Source of the DNA: Xiphophorus maculatus
Taxonomy: Eukaryota; Chordata; Actinopteri; Cyprinodontiformes; Poeciliidae
Direction of reading: 5' to 3'
Assembly: GCF_002775205.1 (NCBI RefSeq)
Contig: NC_036447.1
Location: 15,668,501 to 15,732,500 of the forward strand
DNA: 64,000 nt
Shown here: piece after piece, positions 1-12,529 of the stretch
How the letters are laid out: each line of letters starts with the position of its first letter
Position numbering within the stretch: position 1 is the first letter of the stretch
Position numbers and translations under genes: made by a program
Notes under the pieces: generated by a model
Database searches by the model: none
Told to the model about the DNA's origin: nothing
Seen by the model: only the letters and a program-made list of their open reading frames with translations

Positions 1-1620
1 CTCCAACTTATGACCTTAAGATCTATTGTCCAACAAATTTTAGGTGCAGCCCTGCTCTAACACACCAGAATCAAACGAACTGATCCTTTTCCACACTTTA
101 TGGCATGCTAAAAGGCTAATTTAATCATTTGATTTAGCTCACCTGCTGCCTGCATCAGACTCCTTAGCAGTAACAACCAAAACAGATGCAGCTTAGGTGT
201 TCAGCACTCAAGCCTTCAGTTTGTGTGCAGTCAACCTCCCACAGAAAAAAAGGTTTTATTAATTTGGTAAAATGTTGGCCACTCTGCTCTTTCTTAGAGT
301 TTTGTTGTAAATATCTCAAATATGAGTTTCTGCTGGTATAAGTTGGATTTCAGATATGTGTAATATTGATTACACATAGCAATATCTAAAGGATACTTTA
401 GAATATCCTGAGGTAAAACTCCAAAACACAGCAATGAGACAAAGTTATACCCTTTGTCTCCTAAGGACTGATACTAGAGACATCTGAAATGTTAAATGTA
501 GACAGGACAAATGTGAGATTGTCCTAAGAAATATATAATAAATCAGATTGCCCTAGACACAAGAGGGAGGAGAGACAGAGTAAGGTGGAAGAGTCCTTAA
601 AAGCAGCCCCCTTTCCTACATCAGGAGGAGGATATTGTATCTGAGCGTTTTCAAGTTGTGAGTTTGAAGATAGATCGATTACATCTGCCCACTAAAGACA
701 GAGGGAACAGACAGACTGAATTTCCTCCTGCGTTACATAACAAGCAGGTCAATTTGGTCTTGTTTGAGGTTATTCGAAGTAGACCCAGAATGACTGTTAA
801 GACAGAAAAATGACCACAACTCAATGGTCATTATCACAACGAGACACAAAAAACAGACTCAAAAGACAACAAAGGTGTAAAAATACATTAGCCAAAGCTT
901 TTCAGCTATTATTCAAATGTAATGAAACATATAAACTTCTGTGTATTGTTTTGAATTCCACTTATATTATTATTATAATGTCTTAATGTGTTAATTTTGT
1001 TCTTAGCAATTATCCATGTCATTTGAAACTGTCATTTTTTTAAGCTGTTATGTTTTCTTGAAAACTTTCATTTACTTGTTTGTGGGTCACTGATAGCAAT
1101 TTTATTTGTGAATGCTATTTAAAATGGCTTTTTTTATTATTTAACAGTACTACAGTACAACATGACAACACATCATGAAAGTATGTGCTCAAAGAAAACA
1201 AAAAGAAAAACTTAACATTAGCAAAAAACTTGTGAATATTGAATGTGTATTGGGATAAAGAGTGGAAAATTATCCTTTACTGCATCAAAGTTTATTAGTT
1301 TTTGATGTGATCTTACTGTTTCATTTTTTCAATATATAATAATTATTTAAACATTTCAGAATAGAAGTAAAATATATGTTCTATAGTAAAATGGGCTCAC
1401 AATTTGAAAGTGACCCCAGGTCGTTAGTTAATTATTAACTAGATTTATGAGGAAAGAGGTTACTGCCTACATTATCCTAAATACGTGCTTAACTGCCATC
1501 AATTAGAGCCAACTTAAGCATTTGAAATGCTGAGGTGAGTAAATTTTTATGAGTGTTACAAGATAGTTTGCATAGTTTAGCATGCTTTTAGATTTTTGAC
1601 ATGATAATTGATTATTATAG
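1..1620. other. Intergenic, no gene seen
   Basis: AT-rich sequence without a credible open frame. Positions 40-100 (GCCCTGCTCTAACACACC and following) look like a worn piece of the teleost hAT-like MITE type seen more fully at 49995. Confidence 0.5.
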
Positions 1621-1962
1621 GGTGATTGATGCACAGTAGCGTAGTTTGAAGCACTGTTGCTTTGCAGCAAAGGCCCTGGGTTCAAATACTAACCTTGGAT
1701 CTTTCTGCATGTAGTTTGTATGTTCTCCCTGTGCATGTGTCGGATCTCTCCGGGTACTCCACTTTCCTCACATGCAAAATATATGACTGCCAGGATAATT
1801 TGTTCCTCTTGGTGTGAAGGGGTGGCTGGTTGTTTGTCCTATATGCCTCTGTGTTGCCCTGTGATGGACTGATAACCTGTCCATGGTGTACCTTGTCTCT
1901 TGCAAAATGGCCAATGGAGACATTGACCCTGCATGAACAAAAAGGTACAGACAATGGATGCA
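1620..1962 (+). repeat. tRNA-like SINE-type interspersed repeat
   Basis: The order of blocks (a tRNA-like head with the degenerate B-box GGTTCAAATAC at 1679-1689, then TTCTCCCTGTGCATGTG, a splice-like TCTCCGGGTACTCC, CTGTGTTGCCCTGTGATGGA and a GGATG tail) matches a very common teleost repeat as I recall it. It is diverged, with the second half intact enough to recognise. The small open frames across it (1682-2026 minus, 1933-2139 plus) are chance frames. Confidence 0.7.
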
Positions 1963-3144
1963 TTATTGCAACATTTGAGTAGCACTTGCGTAAATACTGT
2001 ATCAAATTTGTATATATTTTTTTCATCTGTTTATATGCCCTCTCAAAATAGTGATGCTTATACCAGAGAATTTCATCAAATTTCCAAGAAACTCTTCCCG
2101 GCTTTCCTAGAGAGCTCTCTGCTGAGCCATCAGCTGTAGTGTACAGTACTATGATGCGTGAGCAATTTTTACGAAAGCCAGTGGTTGATTACAACACTCA
2201 AATGTGGAACAAATATGCAACAGTGTATTGGGAGTATTAATTTACTCTTTTTCCCCTTTTGATATTAAAATAAGGGTTCAGACATAGGTTGATACAGAAA
2301 CTGGTTCCTGCATGACTTAGAAACATCCCAGGATAAAAGATATGATCTACAGTGACAAAAAAAAAGCTCCATACTGCTTCACTTCTTTTGTATTAGTTAA
2401 AAGCTATAGGCTGGATATGAAGCATATTCTATATAAAGTATGCCAATTCAAAAAGGAGTCAGCGCTAGTAAATATGGCTGAACAAGTTAGGGAGAAGGAC
2501 ATTTCTTAACCCCAGTAAGGTGCTTAAGCACCACTTCCTGGTCAAAGAGAAGTAGTACAACTTCCATCGAAAAACCTGACAGTTAAAATGCAGTGTAGAC
2601 CCCAATGCAATATAATCAAAGCTAGATTTTTAAGATTTAAGTATAATTAAGAAGTATGTAGATACATTTTATTCACATATCATATTTAAAGAAAATGATT
2701 AAAAATGACTTGAAAAAACATGTGCAAACATTTTGTGAACATTTTAGCTACCGTAATTTTTAACTATGCAGTTTATTTTCAATTACAGGTCAGCAATAAT
2801 TTCAAAAATAAAATAAACAGCTAAGTCTAAAAAAAAAATTAGATAAAAATAATCTAAAGTTTAGTAGGAATGAGGTGGGGTTCTGCTTGTGGGACATGTT
2901 TTTCCTGATGGGGAGGATAAAAAAAAATGACGTGCAAGATTTGATCAAGTGTTTTTCTAGTTAATAGTTCTGTGAACTATAGCGTTAAAGTGAGAAAATA
3001 TAAATATGTGTGTGTGTCTATATATTTGTGAAAACCTATCCAAGACTAAAAGAAAAGTATATCAAGAAAAATATATCTGTATATTAATGATATGTTTAGT
3101 ATCATTCTATTGTGAAAATTCACTTATATCTATTGTCATTTGGG
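1963..3144. other. Intergenic, no gene seen
   Basis: AT-rich unique sequence with short poly-A runs. No coding signal was recognised. Confidence 0.5.
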
Positions 3145-3790
3145 AAGTATTCACTTTTTCCACATTTTGTTATGTTACAACCTTTTTCCAAATTGTAGTG
3201 AATTAATTTCCGTCTTCAAAATCTACAAACACCCCATTTTAACAATATGGGGAAAAAAACAACTTTTGAGACTTTTGCAAATTTAAAAACATAAGGCCAA
3301 GAAATAACATTGACATAAGTATTTGTAACCATTGTTTAATACTTTGTTGATGAAGCTCAAAATGTAACAGTTTCTAAGGATCATCCTTGAGATGTTTCTA
3401 CAGCTTAAATGAAATCCACCAGTGATAAATTCAGTTGATTGGACTTGATTTGGAAAGGCACACACCTAATATAAGGTTGCACCGTGGACAGTTAAGGTCA
3501 GAGGTCAAACACCATGCATGAAATCAAAGAAATTGTCTGGAGACCTCTGAGACAGGATTGTCTTTAGGCACAAATCTGGGGAAGGAACCAGAAATATTTA
3601 TGCTGCTATGAATGTCCCAATGAGTTCAGTGGCCTCCATCATTGGTAAATGGAAGAAGCTTGGAACCAGCAGGACATCATCATATCTGAGTATTTATGTA
3701 CAATTTTGACAAATGAAATTAATACATTTTGCAGTAAAGCTAGATAACAAAATGTGGAAAAAGTAAAATGCTGTGAATACTTTCAGGATT
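3145..3790 (+). mobile_element. Tc1-like transposon (family C), internally deleted
   Basis: Inverted ends GTATTCACTTTTTCCACATT (left) and its complement (right, to 3782) enclose a piece of Tc1-type transposase. The segment 3513-3680 reads like ATGAAATCAAAGAAATTGTC, GACCTCTGAGACAGGATTG, GTGGCCTCCATCATTGG and TGGAAGAAGCTTGGAACCA, the start of a Tc1 transposase helix-turn-helix. The sequence then jumps directly to the right end, so roughly the last kilobase of a full element is missing. Non-functional. Confidence 0.75.
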
Positions 3791-4734
3791 CGTTGTATAT
3801 TTAAAAACAACATGAGTTGGCTCATTATTATTTTTAGCCAGTTATTGTGAAAGGTTCAACAAGCCACAGGCAGCAGATCCCCTTTACAAAATAGATGGAT
3901 GCCTATTCACGCTGAAACATATGTCATACTTTTTCTTCATTATTTCATTTATCTAAGCCTGCAACCGACCAGATATATTTTTTTCTCTTTTCTGGTGGTG
4001 TAAGACCTTTTAATGGAGAAAATTGGGTGTATTTACTTTCTTCTGTCACCGCATGTAATTTCTTGCTATTGACAGGCAAAGCCAACAACTTCAGCCTCTA
4101 TAATTCTTGCCATATGTTTTCTTAAATTTTTTTTTTTTATATAAAACATCTAAACCTGTTACGTCTGTCTCTTACCCCTCTACGCCCTCTACATGCTGCA
4201 CATATCCAGCCATGACAGAGAAAGACTGACACACAAAAGCTTAAAAATTCTCTCCCTCGGGAGATTTTGATAGGTTGAATGTGATGCTGGGCCGTTTTTC
4301 TCGCGCTCACGTCAAAAAACCCTGGCAAATTTAGACCGAACACCTTTATCCGTCCCCCCTCATTCATATGTATGAGAGGTGACTGACAAATTCATTGTTG
4401 TGTAATTACAGTGTGGTGAACCTTCATTGTCTTTAGATTGGTAGAGACTGAGACATGCTGTGCTTTGGCTTGCTGCACTAATGCAAACCTCTTCCATGTA
4501 GATATTATTAGTCACTGTTTGCTTAGCAACCACAGCACATGTCTGCAAATGTTGTACAATGAAAGTGTTTCACCTAGGGTTCAGTTTATTTTTGTAGTGA
4601 GAAAACAGAATATATAAAAGATGATTAATATTTTCATATTATTTTTGTTTTTTGTTGTATTGCATTTTTATGCCCATTATTAGAGGAAAATTGATATAGA
4701 GAGTCTACTTGACTCCACTCATTTGTACAGTGGA
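3791..4734. other. Intergenic, no gene seen
   Basis: Unique sequence. Small frames on the minus strand (4137-4548) resemble nothing known to me. Confidence 0.45.
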
Positions 4735-4866
4735 TTGTAAAGCTGTAATCCTGTAAAAAAAACTTTTAGCATTTTGTCACAAGCATCAATGTATTTCATT
4801 GGAGATTTACCAACATAAAGTAGTGTGTAAATGTGAGGTGAGGAAAACAACTTCATGTAATTTTTT
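4735..4866 (+). mobile_element. Left-end fragment of Tc1-like family A
   Basis: ATTTTGTCACAAGCATCAAT, GTATTTCATTGGAGATTTAC and CATAAAGTAGTGTGTAA match the family A end seen at 9121, 27306 and elsewhere. Only the terminal part remains. Confidence 0.55.
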
Positions 4867-4924
4867 ATGAGTTGAATAAAATATGTTTTCAGTGTGGCAA
4901 GCAGATGGATCTCTGCATGTCAGA

Positions 4925-6545
4925 ACATCATCAAAAAGGGGGTTTTTTTCAGTTCCATAATTTAAAAAGTAAAACTCGTTTATTATGTAGATTAATTACA
5001 CACACTTGTATATTTTATGCACCAAACAAAAACAGCACTTTAGGCATATGTAGTTTTACAACATAACCCTTCTTTGAGGTAAACTAGCTTGGCTATAATC
5101 CAACAGACAATTACAGAACCCTTCTACAAGAAGGGTAAGGCACAAAGGGTCACCGGTATGGATGTTCATTCTTTACAGAATGCTGTGTAATGTTTAAGTG
5201 TATTAATGGAAAGTTTGATGGAAGGCAAACCTTTGAAAGAAAAGTACAAGCAACAGGGTTGACTGTAGCCTTGAGAGATCTATAAAGAAATGTTTATTTA
5301 AGAGTTTGGGGGAGATTCCTTTTGTTTAAGCCACTGGTGAAGCGGAAACAGCATCAGAAGCATCTTAACCTGCATAAGGAGAAAAGGGACTGGGTTGTTT
5401 CTCAGTGGTCCAACGTTTCAATTGGAAATCAAATTGTGAGATTGGAGAGGCACAGAATCCAAATTCCTTGAGGTGATTCCTTGAAATCACCTCCAGTGAT
5501 TTTTTTCTGTCCGACAGATTCCTGTTTGTTCATGTGAACGGCAATCTAAGAGTCTACGGCCGTATCTGACAGAGGTGGGGGAGGGGAACAGTCTGGAAAG
5601 ATGGTTCTCCCTGGCTCTGCCTATTTCATGGCTCATTTTAAGGACTGAGATTATCCTGAGCTCTCTGTAGTTCTGGTGTTACAGGCTGCCGGAGGACTTT
5701 CTTCTTCTATTACTCCTCAACTTGAATGATTTACTATAATTTAAGCTGCTAATTTCTCTGTTTTTTTTTCTCTCCATAGAAACTACTCCTGGTCTGGCAT
5801 TTTGTTTGGTTGTGCTGTCTTCCCGGAGGAGGGCATCGGCTGAGATACTGCTGCCAAACTTTGTCCGACTCCTGCTTCTAACATTTTACTTCTGATTAAC
5901 ATAGAAATTACTCCTTCATCAGTTCTTCTGTTTCTCTTTTGTGTATTCTGCTCTGTCTTCTGAAACTCCCAGTCGGTCATGGCAGATGGCCTCTCGCACC
6001 CAGAAAGGTTCTGCTGGTTTTTTCTTCATTTAAAAGGGACGTTTTTTCCTCCCCCTTACATTTGCTACATGTATGGTTGTTATAAGGGTTTTTAAGTCAA
6101 TGACAAAATGCAAGTGATTGCCTACTGTCACTTTGTGCTCATCCTGGAGTTGACTGCAAGTCAATGTCTCAGGACAATCTACCGGGCTTCCTGCACAACA
6201 ATGCAGACAAGCTGAAGGCTGCTATCAAAGCAACCTGGGCTTCCTTTGCGTTTCAGCAGAGACACAGGTTACACTGTGTTGATGGAGTAATTTAAACAAA
6301 AGAAGTCCTGACCAAGTATTGAGCGCATATGCAATGTGGAAATGCTTTCGTTTAGCTTTTTTTTGTCTTGTTTCTTATCTCATTTTTACATTTTCTAAGA
6401 AACTGAGTTTTGGATTTTTGTGATTTCTAATCCATAATCATTTAAATTAATAGAAATTAATACCTAAAATACAACACTGCAATGAATTTGTACAATATAT
6501 AACTTTTGCATTAATGAACTGAATTATTTTTGATGAAAAGTTAAA
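4925..6545 (+). mobile_element. Tc1-like transposon (family B), decayed and interrupted
   Basis: The left end is recognisable at 4927-5010 (CATCAAAAAG, TTTCAGTTCCAT, AAAAAGTAAAACTCG). Transposase-related sequence follows: CTTCTACAAGAAGGGTAAGG, TTACAGAATGCTGTGTAATG, GAATTTGGGG-like AGTTTGGGGGAGATT, CTCAGTGGTCC and GAGGCACAGAATCC at 5110-5470. The C-terminal part reappears at 6180-6290 (GCTGCTATCAAAGCAACCTG; CAGCAGAGACACAGG), followed by GACCAAGTATTGAGCGCATA and the right end. The middle is replaced by unrelated sequence (next entry). There are many stops, so it is not functional. Confidence 0.7.
5530..6165 (+). mobile_element. Retroelement 3'-UTR-like sequence nested in the family B element
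   Basis: The stretch includes CTTGAATGATTTACTATAAT, TCTCTCCATAGAAACTACTC, CATCGGCTGAGATACTGCTG, GGTCATGGCAGATGGCC, TTTAAAAGGGACGTTTTTTC and GTCAATGACAAAATGCAAG. This order is familiar from a widespread teleost repeat that I take to be a non-LTR retroelement tail. The class is uncertain, but the interruption of flanking transposase sequence is direct. Confidence 0.55.
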
Positions 6546-9120
6546 TACTAAAGTAATTGTTGATTAGTAATGACCAAAGACCCAGAAAGTTATTTTAAAT
6601 TTTCTTCACATTCTAATATTGACCTTGCCTTGAGATAATTTGCACTAAGCTGTACTCCCCTCTGACTTATTACTAAACCAAAACTCTTAGGAAAAGATAG
6701 TTCTGTGCTGTGAACAGCAGAGGGCACTATTACTATATCAGTTCTCACAAGAAAAAAAAAAAATACTTCTCTGTTATCAGAACCAGATCACAAATTAAAC
6801 ATTTCTGAAACATTGTGAAGATGCTTAAAATTATTTAAACAAAAAAAGCTACAACTATTCAATTTGTATGAATGACTTGAAATCAATATCCATTAGCTAT
6901 AAGTTCTGAGCAGATATTTTTTATTACAAATCAATGCACTGACTGTATTCAGGGACCACACACTGTGCAAAATGACAGTCTGTTTGGCTTCCTCGGCGCA
7001 TGAGAAAATTCTTGCTTCATCACAAGGTCAAACGGGCTTTTTTGCTGTCTGTTAACACTCAGAGTAACACAATGGAATAACACACAGCCCGTAGGAGCTT
7101 GGCCAATATCAATATATCACCTCGAGAGGCAATTATAGTCATTAAAGGGATAAAATGTGATGAAACTGCAGGCTAACAGCTTGAAAGTCATTATCACATT
7201 CACCACAAAACAATGTTGGTCCACTGTGAGTATGCCATATATTACCAAAGCAATCCAACAAGTAAAATGTACAGTCTGAAGCAAGTGGTCAAAAAACAAT
7301 AAATCTTTAAATTACTTCTACCTGACTAATTTCTCACTGAGTAATTGCAGCTTTGCCAACAGTAAGACCTGTTTATGAACAGACAACAACAAATGAAATT
7401 CTCAACTTTGCAAAGTATGTTTTGAATTATTTATCCTCGGTAAAATTTGGATCCATGCTTGAAGGTATTTTTCTCCAGCTCATTGTCAGATTGTTTTATT
7501 CAGTTTGTTTTACCCTGTTATGGGGAATATTTTTAAATCTGTTGTCACTTATTTTTAAAGTGCTACCCGTAATTCAGTTATTTTAAGTGACTCCACATTG
7601 CATCAAAGCGATTTTAAAGGCTTTTTATATCCAGATTCTATTCATAGGCAGTAGTATTGAAATCACATTAGGAAAATTTATTCCAATGCAATACAGTTAT
7701 ATTGTAACATACAAATAAAATTCAACATGATCATTATTATAGCACAGTGCTGTTGAAATAATTAGATTATATAATGCCAGTTAGTTAAAAAACATAATTA
7801 ACTCGTAATCTTTTCAGATACTAATACATTAACTTGAAAACAATGTTGAGATTTTTTTCTCTGGTACAGAAAAAATTACTTAAAAAACTGTCACCATTTA
7901 ACTATTTCAGTGTGTGAGACATGCATCTCGCACCTGTGCAAGTAGTTCTATTAATTTTCTAAATAGGAATACACTGAAAGGGGAATGTGTTGCATGCGGC
8001 TCAGTGTCGCACATCCCTGCAGACATTTTGAATTTCTGAATGGGATGCGGTCCTTTGGACATTAAACAAGCATTATTGTCCAAACACCAACATTAAATGC
8101 ATCACAGTGACAACGATTATCCAAATCTCTGCATTCTTAGCTTGAGCCATGGATGTTGTCATAGAAACACGAGTATGTCTTATCAAGTACAGCCCTTGTG
8201 ATTTTTTTTTTCCTTTTCATTTTTTTTTCACTGCAACTTATTTAGGCTGTTCACTGTAGGTATGACAACAGGCTATTAGGAGGTGTTGCATTCATTTCCA
8301 TGCTAATAGACTTAACAGCTATTGTGTGTTAGCTTAACCTTTGATCTTGCCTTGTCAAATTGTTGTCAGCTTATATTAAATTAGACCTTTTTATGTAAAT
8401 GATGTAAAATGCTTTGAAAACTATAAATAGGCATAATTCAGCTGAGAGCTGATGCAATGGTCGCTGTGAAATCAAAACCTTGTTGGTGCACTTTAACGGT
8501 CAGATTGTGCAAATCCATTTATGGAGTGTTATGTTCAGATGTGCTTGGGTTAAATGTTAATCTTGCACAGCATATTCACACTCGCACATGTGGCTTCTTA
8601 AATGCTTAAAAATGTTCAATTGAAAAGAAAAACCAAAAACAAACAAAGGTCCATATTTTATTGTTTTTAATAATCACACCAGACAGGGGATATACAGTAC
8701 CTTTCATCTCTGCAGACCTTTGCTTGTATAGTACAAGTCAAAGTGCTGATTTTTTTTTTTTTTTCTATTTGAACTTGGAAGTTACTTTGTAGCTCCAACT
8801 GGTCACACACTTGCGCTCCTTTCCTTGTTGAAAATAATGAGGCCATTTGATGTGTGATAACTATAGGCCATAATGAGAGGAGTATACTGTTCAGGACACA
8901 TGAAAGCCCTTGAGTCCATTTGGGCTGTGAGCGGCCATTACAGAACGGGTGCCGAGACGCAACAGAGGTGCATTGACTTCATGAAGGGGTGCAGGTTTTA
9001 ATGATGGAGGCAACAGTTGAGTCTTTTACCCTTTTATCATCTGGTGGAAGGAGGGGTGAAATATTTTGAAGGTGTAAAAAACACACTGGAACCACAATGA
9101 TTATGAATACAGTAAATTAT
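6546..9120. other. Intergenic, no gene; possible regulatory sequence
   Basis: Mostly unique AT-rich sequence. The block 8290-8560 is non-repetitive with balanced composition and could be conserved non-coding DNA. No open frame is convincing. Confidence 0.4.
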
Positions 9121-10238
9121 AGTGCCTTGCAAAAGAATCCATGCACCTTTTTCACATTTTGTCACATTACAACCACAAACTTCATTTTGTTTTACTGTAA
9201 TTTGATGTGATAGTCCAGCATAAAGCAGTTAAAAACTGGGAAGTGGAAGGAAAATGATTCATGTTTTTCCAAGTTAAAAAAGAAAGAAATCATTTGTATT
9301 CAACCTCCTGAAGTCAATGCATTGCAGATCCCCCTTTTGCCCTCAGTGACTGCAGCATTTATTTGGGGGGTTTGTATTCTATTTCTACAGGATTGTTTTA
9401 TAAGCACCTCTTTCCTTCACATCAACTCTGACCAGCGTCACTGTCTGTGCAGAGCCTTTAAAAAAATCATGATGCTACCATCGCCATGTTTCTGTCTGGT
9501 CAGAGGATCGTGTCGTGTTAGATTCCTAAACATATTCAGTTTGATCTCATCTGACCAGAGTGCCTTCAACACATTTACTATGTCCTGTACAAACAATGCT
9601 TATGGTGAATGGCAAATGGAATTTTGAAGCATCTCTTTCAGTAATGGTTTTCTTCTTGCCACTCTTTCATAAAGGCCAGATTTGAGGAGTACACAACTAA
9701 CAGCTGTTCTGTTGACAGATTTTCATGTTGAAGAAACGCATCCCTGCAGCATGATGCTGCCACCACTGTGTTTTATCAGGGGGATTGTGTGTTCTGGGTA
9801 AAACACACTGTTGATTTCTCACCACCACCCAGCAATTTTGTATGCAGACCTGGAAATTTAACTTTGGTTTCATCCGAAGCATCTTCTTCCAAATGTTTGG
9901 TGTGTCCACTATGTTGCTTGTGGCAAACAGAACTTATGCTTTTCTTTCAGTACTGGCTTTCTTCTTGCAACACATCAAGTTCTGTAGAGTTATTCTGTCA
10001 GCAGATCGCCATTGTGTTGCAAAGGCAATGAACACAACTGCATGTAAAACCTTCACATTTTTATTTGCTTAGTATTTTGAACACTATGTTTGATCTTTCT
10101 TCCACTTGCCAATTACACAGTACACAGTGTTGATGTGACACGTAAAATCACTTTAAATTTCACTTACATTTGTGGTGGTAGAGTACTAAAATGTTTAAAG
10201 GTTAAGGTGGTATGAATACTTTTCCAAGGCACTGCATG
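9121..10238 (-). mobile_element. Tc1-like transposon (family A) remnant with rearranged interior
   Basis: The left end AGTGCCTTGCAAAAGAATCC (near 9122) and the right end ATGAATACTTTTCCAAGGCA (near 10212) form the inverted termini. Between them lie complements of transposase coding sequence: TCAACTCTGACCAGCGTC, CATCTGACCAGAGTGCCTTC, CTTGCCACTCTTTCATAAAG and CAGCATGATGCTGCCACCAC. The order is unusual: two partly redundant blocks (9420-9720 and 9735-9990) repeat parts of the same region. Degenerate, no intact frame. Confidence 0.75.
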
Positions 10239-10244
10239 AATAAA

Positions 10245-10276
<32 letters not shown>

Positions 10277-12272
10277 AAAATGTGTGCACTATTGTACTGG
10301 AAGAAGAAAGACACAAATGTAGAGAAGCTGTTCCATGAATTAAAACCCTTGATTGTGCCGGCTCGATTTAAGTGATTGTTCAACTTCAATCACTCTTCTG
10401 CATTCGTTCATAATGATAATTTCTTTGAGGGCTTTTCTTTGTTAAAAAAAATGTGTTTTTATGACCTGCAAAGTGATGAGTCCATAAATTATCATTCTCT
10501 CATCTGTACCCAGGCGCAGCACATGAACCTCGCTTCATATCAATCTCTTCCTCCTTTACAAGACACCACACTGTCAAAAGTGCCTGAGGAGACGTAAGCA
10601 CTGTGAGTGAATGAGTGGGAGGAAGGAGAAGTTGATGGTGATGGAACGATCAGCAACTCTTCATTTATCTGCAGGCCGATGGAGGAAGAGCCCCAGCTGA
10701 GACGGGGTTAATATTTCTCCATCCTAAAAGTTTTGCAGGGACTTTGCGATTTGTCACCCCAGTAGTAAGGCCTGGTGTCAGGAATACAGTTAATGGTTAG
10801 ACGCATGCGTCCCTCCACACGCCGACAAAGGAAGGTCCGCCTCAGCCAGGAAGCGCTGTGGAGGAACAGGGATCCTGTCACTATCTGTCTCCTCAAAAAG
10901 ATGGCAGTTCCTGACCAGTTAATGGTTAACAGACATGTGGACGTGTCAATCTTCAGGAGTGACAAGGAGCATAAACGCACAAACCCGCAGACGGTGGGAG
11001 CCCAGTGCTGATGCTGTAAACATATCTTGTTAACAGGAAGCAGACCCTATGCCGCAGCAGCACTGAGTGACAGGATCACAGATGACTAACAACAGCAGCA
11101 CTCACTCCTTTTCTTTTCCCCTCTGCTGTTTTTACCTGAGACTTTTTGCTGCTAAGTCTTTAAAACATGTTTTGCGGTCATTAAAATCAGAGGGAAAGTG
11201 ACTTAAGAAAATTATTTATTTGGACATTTGCTGATGACTGGTCTTATGCAGCTATATGGAACAAATGGAGCTCTAAGACCACTGAATCACATTACATATT
11301 CACACAGTGATTGCTTGCAACACAAGACAAGGGGATTTGGGGACCCATAGAGAGAGAAACTGTTTTGATTTTTAAATGTGCGCTGCTGATCTGACTCATC
11401 CATATGAAAGCCTGCATTTAAGAGTCACAGGAGAAAGAGAAAAAAATCAGAAAGAAAGAATGAAAGCCACATCTCTTTAGATTTACAAGACTCTGCAGGT
11501 TTGAGATCAGAGACAGCTCCTGTCTGATACCACCAGCTCTTCAAGGAGCACATACTGTATCTGATACACCCCTGTGTAACCTCTCCATGGTTCCTATACA
11601 CTCAGACAGGGAGGGACGTTGTTCTCCGCCAGCCCCCACCGCTGGGGAAAGTGACAGTCAATCACTGGCTAAAAGCTACCTTGCCGGAGAAATGGTGAGC
11701 TGGCTATTATGAACAGCTGGAGGGGGTGAGAACTGAGGAAGGGAGGAAGGAGGTTGTGAGATGCAACAGCTCTGCTATACTGTTAAAAGACGGATGTATG
11801 GAGACCTACACAGAAATCGGAGCGCTTTTCCCTAAAAATATTTCCACCTGCTAATTCATCTTCCAATTGTCACTTGTTTATAATATAACAGTTATAACAG
11901 CTCTACTAATTGCAGGGAGCAAACAAAGGAAAGGGTGTGCCATTAAATTTCTATATATACAATGAAATAGATTTAATTGTCATTCCTACATTTAAATAAA
12001 TGCACTGTACTCTTCTTTGTCTTCAATCTATCAAAATCTATCTGAAGGAGTAATTTTATGACTCTAAGTGGGCCCTAACCGTTACCATACAGAAAGGGAT
12101 GAGAAATTGATGCCTTCAGCACATGAGCCATAGTCAAAGTAAATTGTATGCATTCATGGGTATCTGTGTTTGAATATGTATGCAAGAAATCAAGATTTTG
12201 GAGGTTTTACGATGCTCCTCCCAACCTAAACTCTCTCCACATATACTGCCATGTACTGCTTTGACATTTTTT
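10239..12272. other. Intergenic, no gene recognised
   Basis: Starts with an (AT)n microsatellite (10251-10276). The block 10490-11060 is richer in GC and has overlapping small frames on both strands (plus 10775-11011, minus 10708-10980) with no family I know. It may be non-coding regulatory DNA. Confidence 0.4.
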
Positions 12273-12440
12273 GCACATTTTTGTGAAAGCAAAATGTGCT
12301 TCCACAAAAAGCACATTTTTGTGAAAGCAAAATGTGCTTCCACAAAAAGCACATTTTTGTGAAAGCAAAATGTGCTTCCACAAAAAGCACATTTTTGTGA
12401 AAGCAAAATGTGCTTCCACAAAAAGCACATTTTTGTGAAA
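12273..12440. repeat. 38-bp tandem repeat, 4.4 identical copies, self-complementary unit
   Basis: Units start at 12273, 12311, 12349 and 12387, with a partial fifth at 12425. All four complete units are identical. Within the unit GCACATTTT pairs with AAAATGTGC, and TTTTTGTG/GCTTCCACAAAAA also pair nearly completely, so each unit can fold back and successive units can form a larger cruciform. Apparent frames with repeated KCAFCGSTFCFHKN on the minus strand come from the repeat. Confidence 0.95.
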
Positions 12441-12529
12441 CATAGTAGTAAATGTTCATACTATGGGCCATAGATTGTGAATTAGTCTGTACTAACACAC
12501 AGCATTATATAATTGTGAAATGGAGCAAA

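Noticed and set aside
4137..4548. Cys-rich small frames on the minus strand
   Set aside because: Two short frames in different phases with no known motif or splice sites.
12134..12498. Repetitive peptide frames (KCAFCGSTFCFHKN-like, three phases)
   Set aside because: They are translations of the 38-bp DNA repeat, open in several frames at once, with no start context. The Cys/His spacing only imitates a zinc finger.
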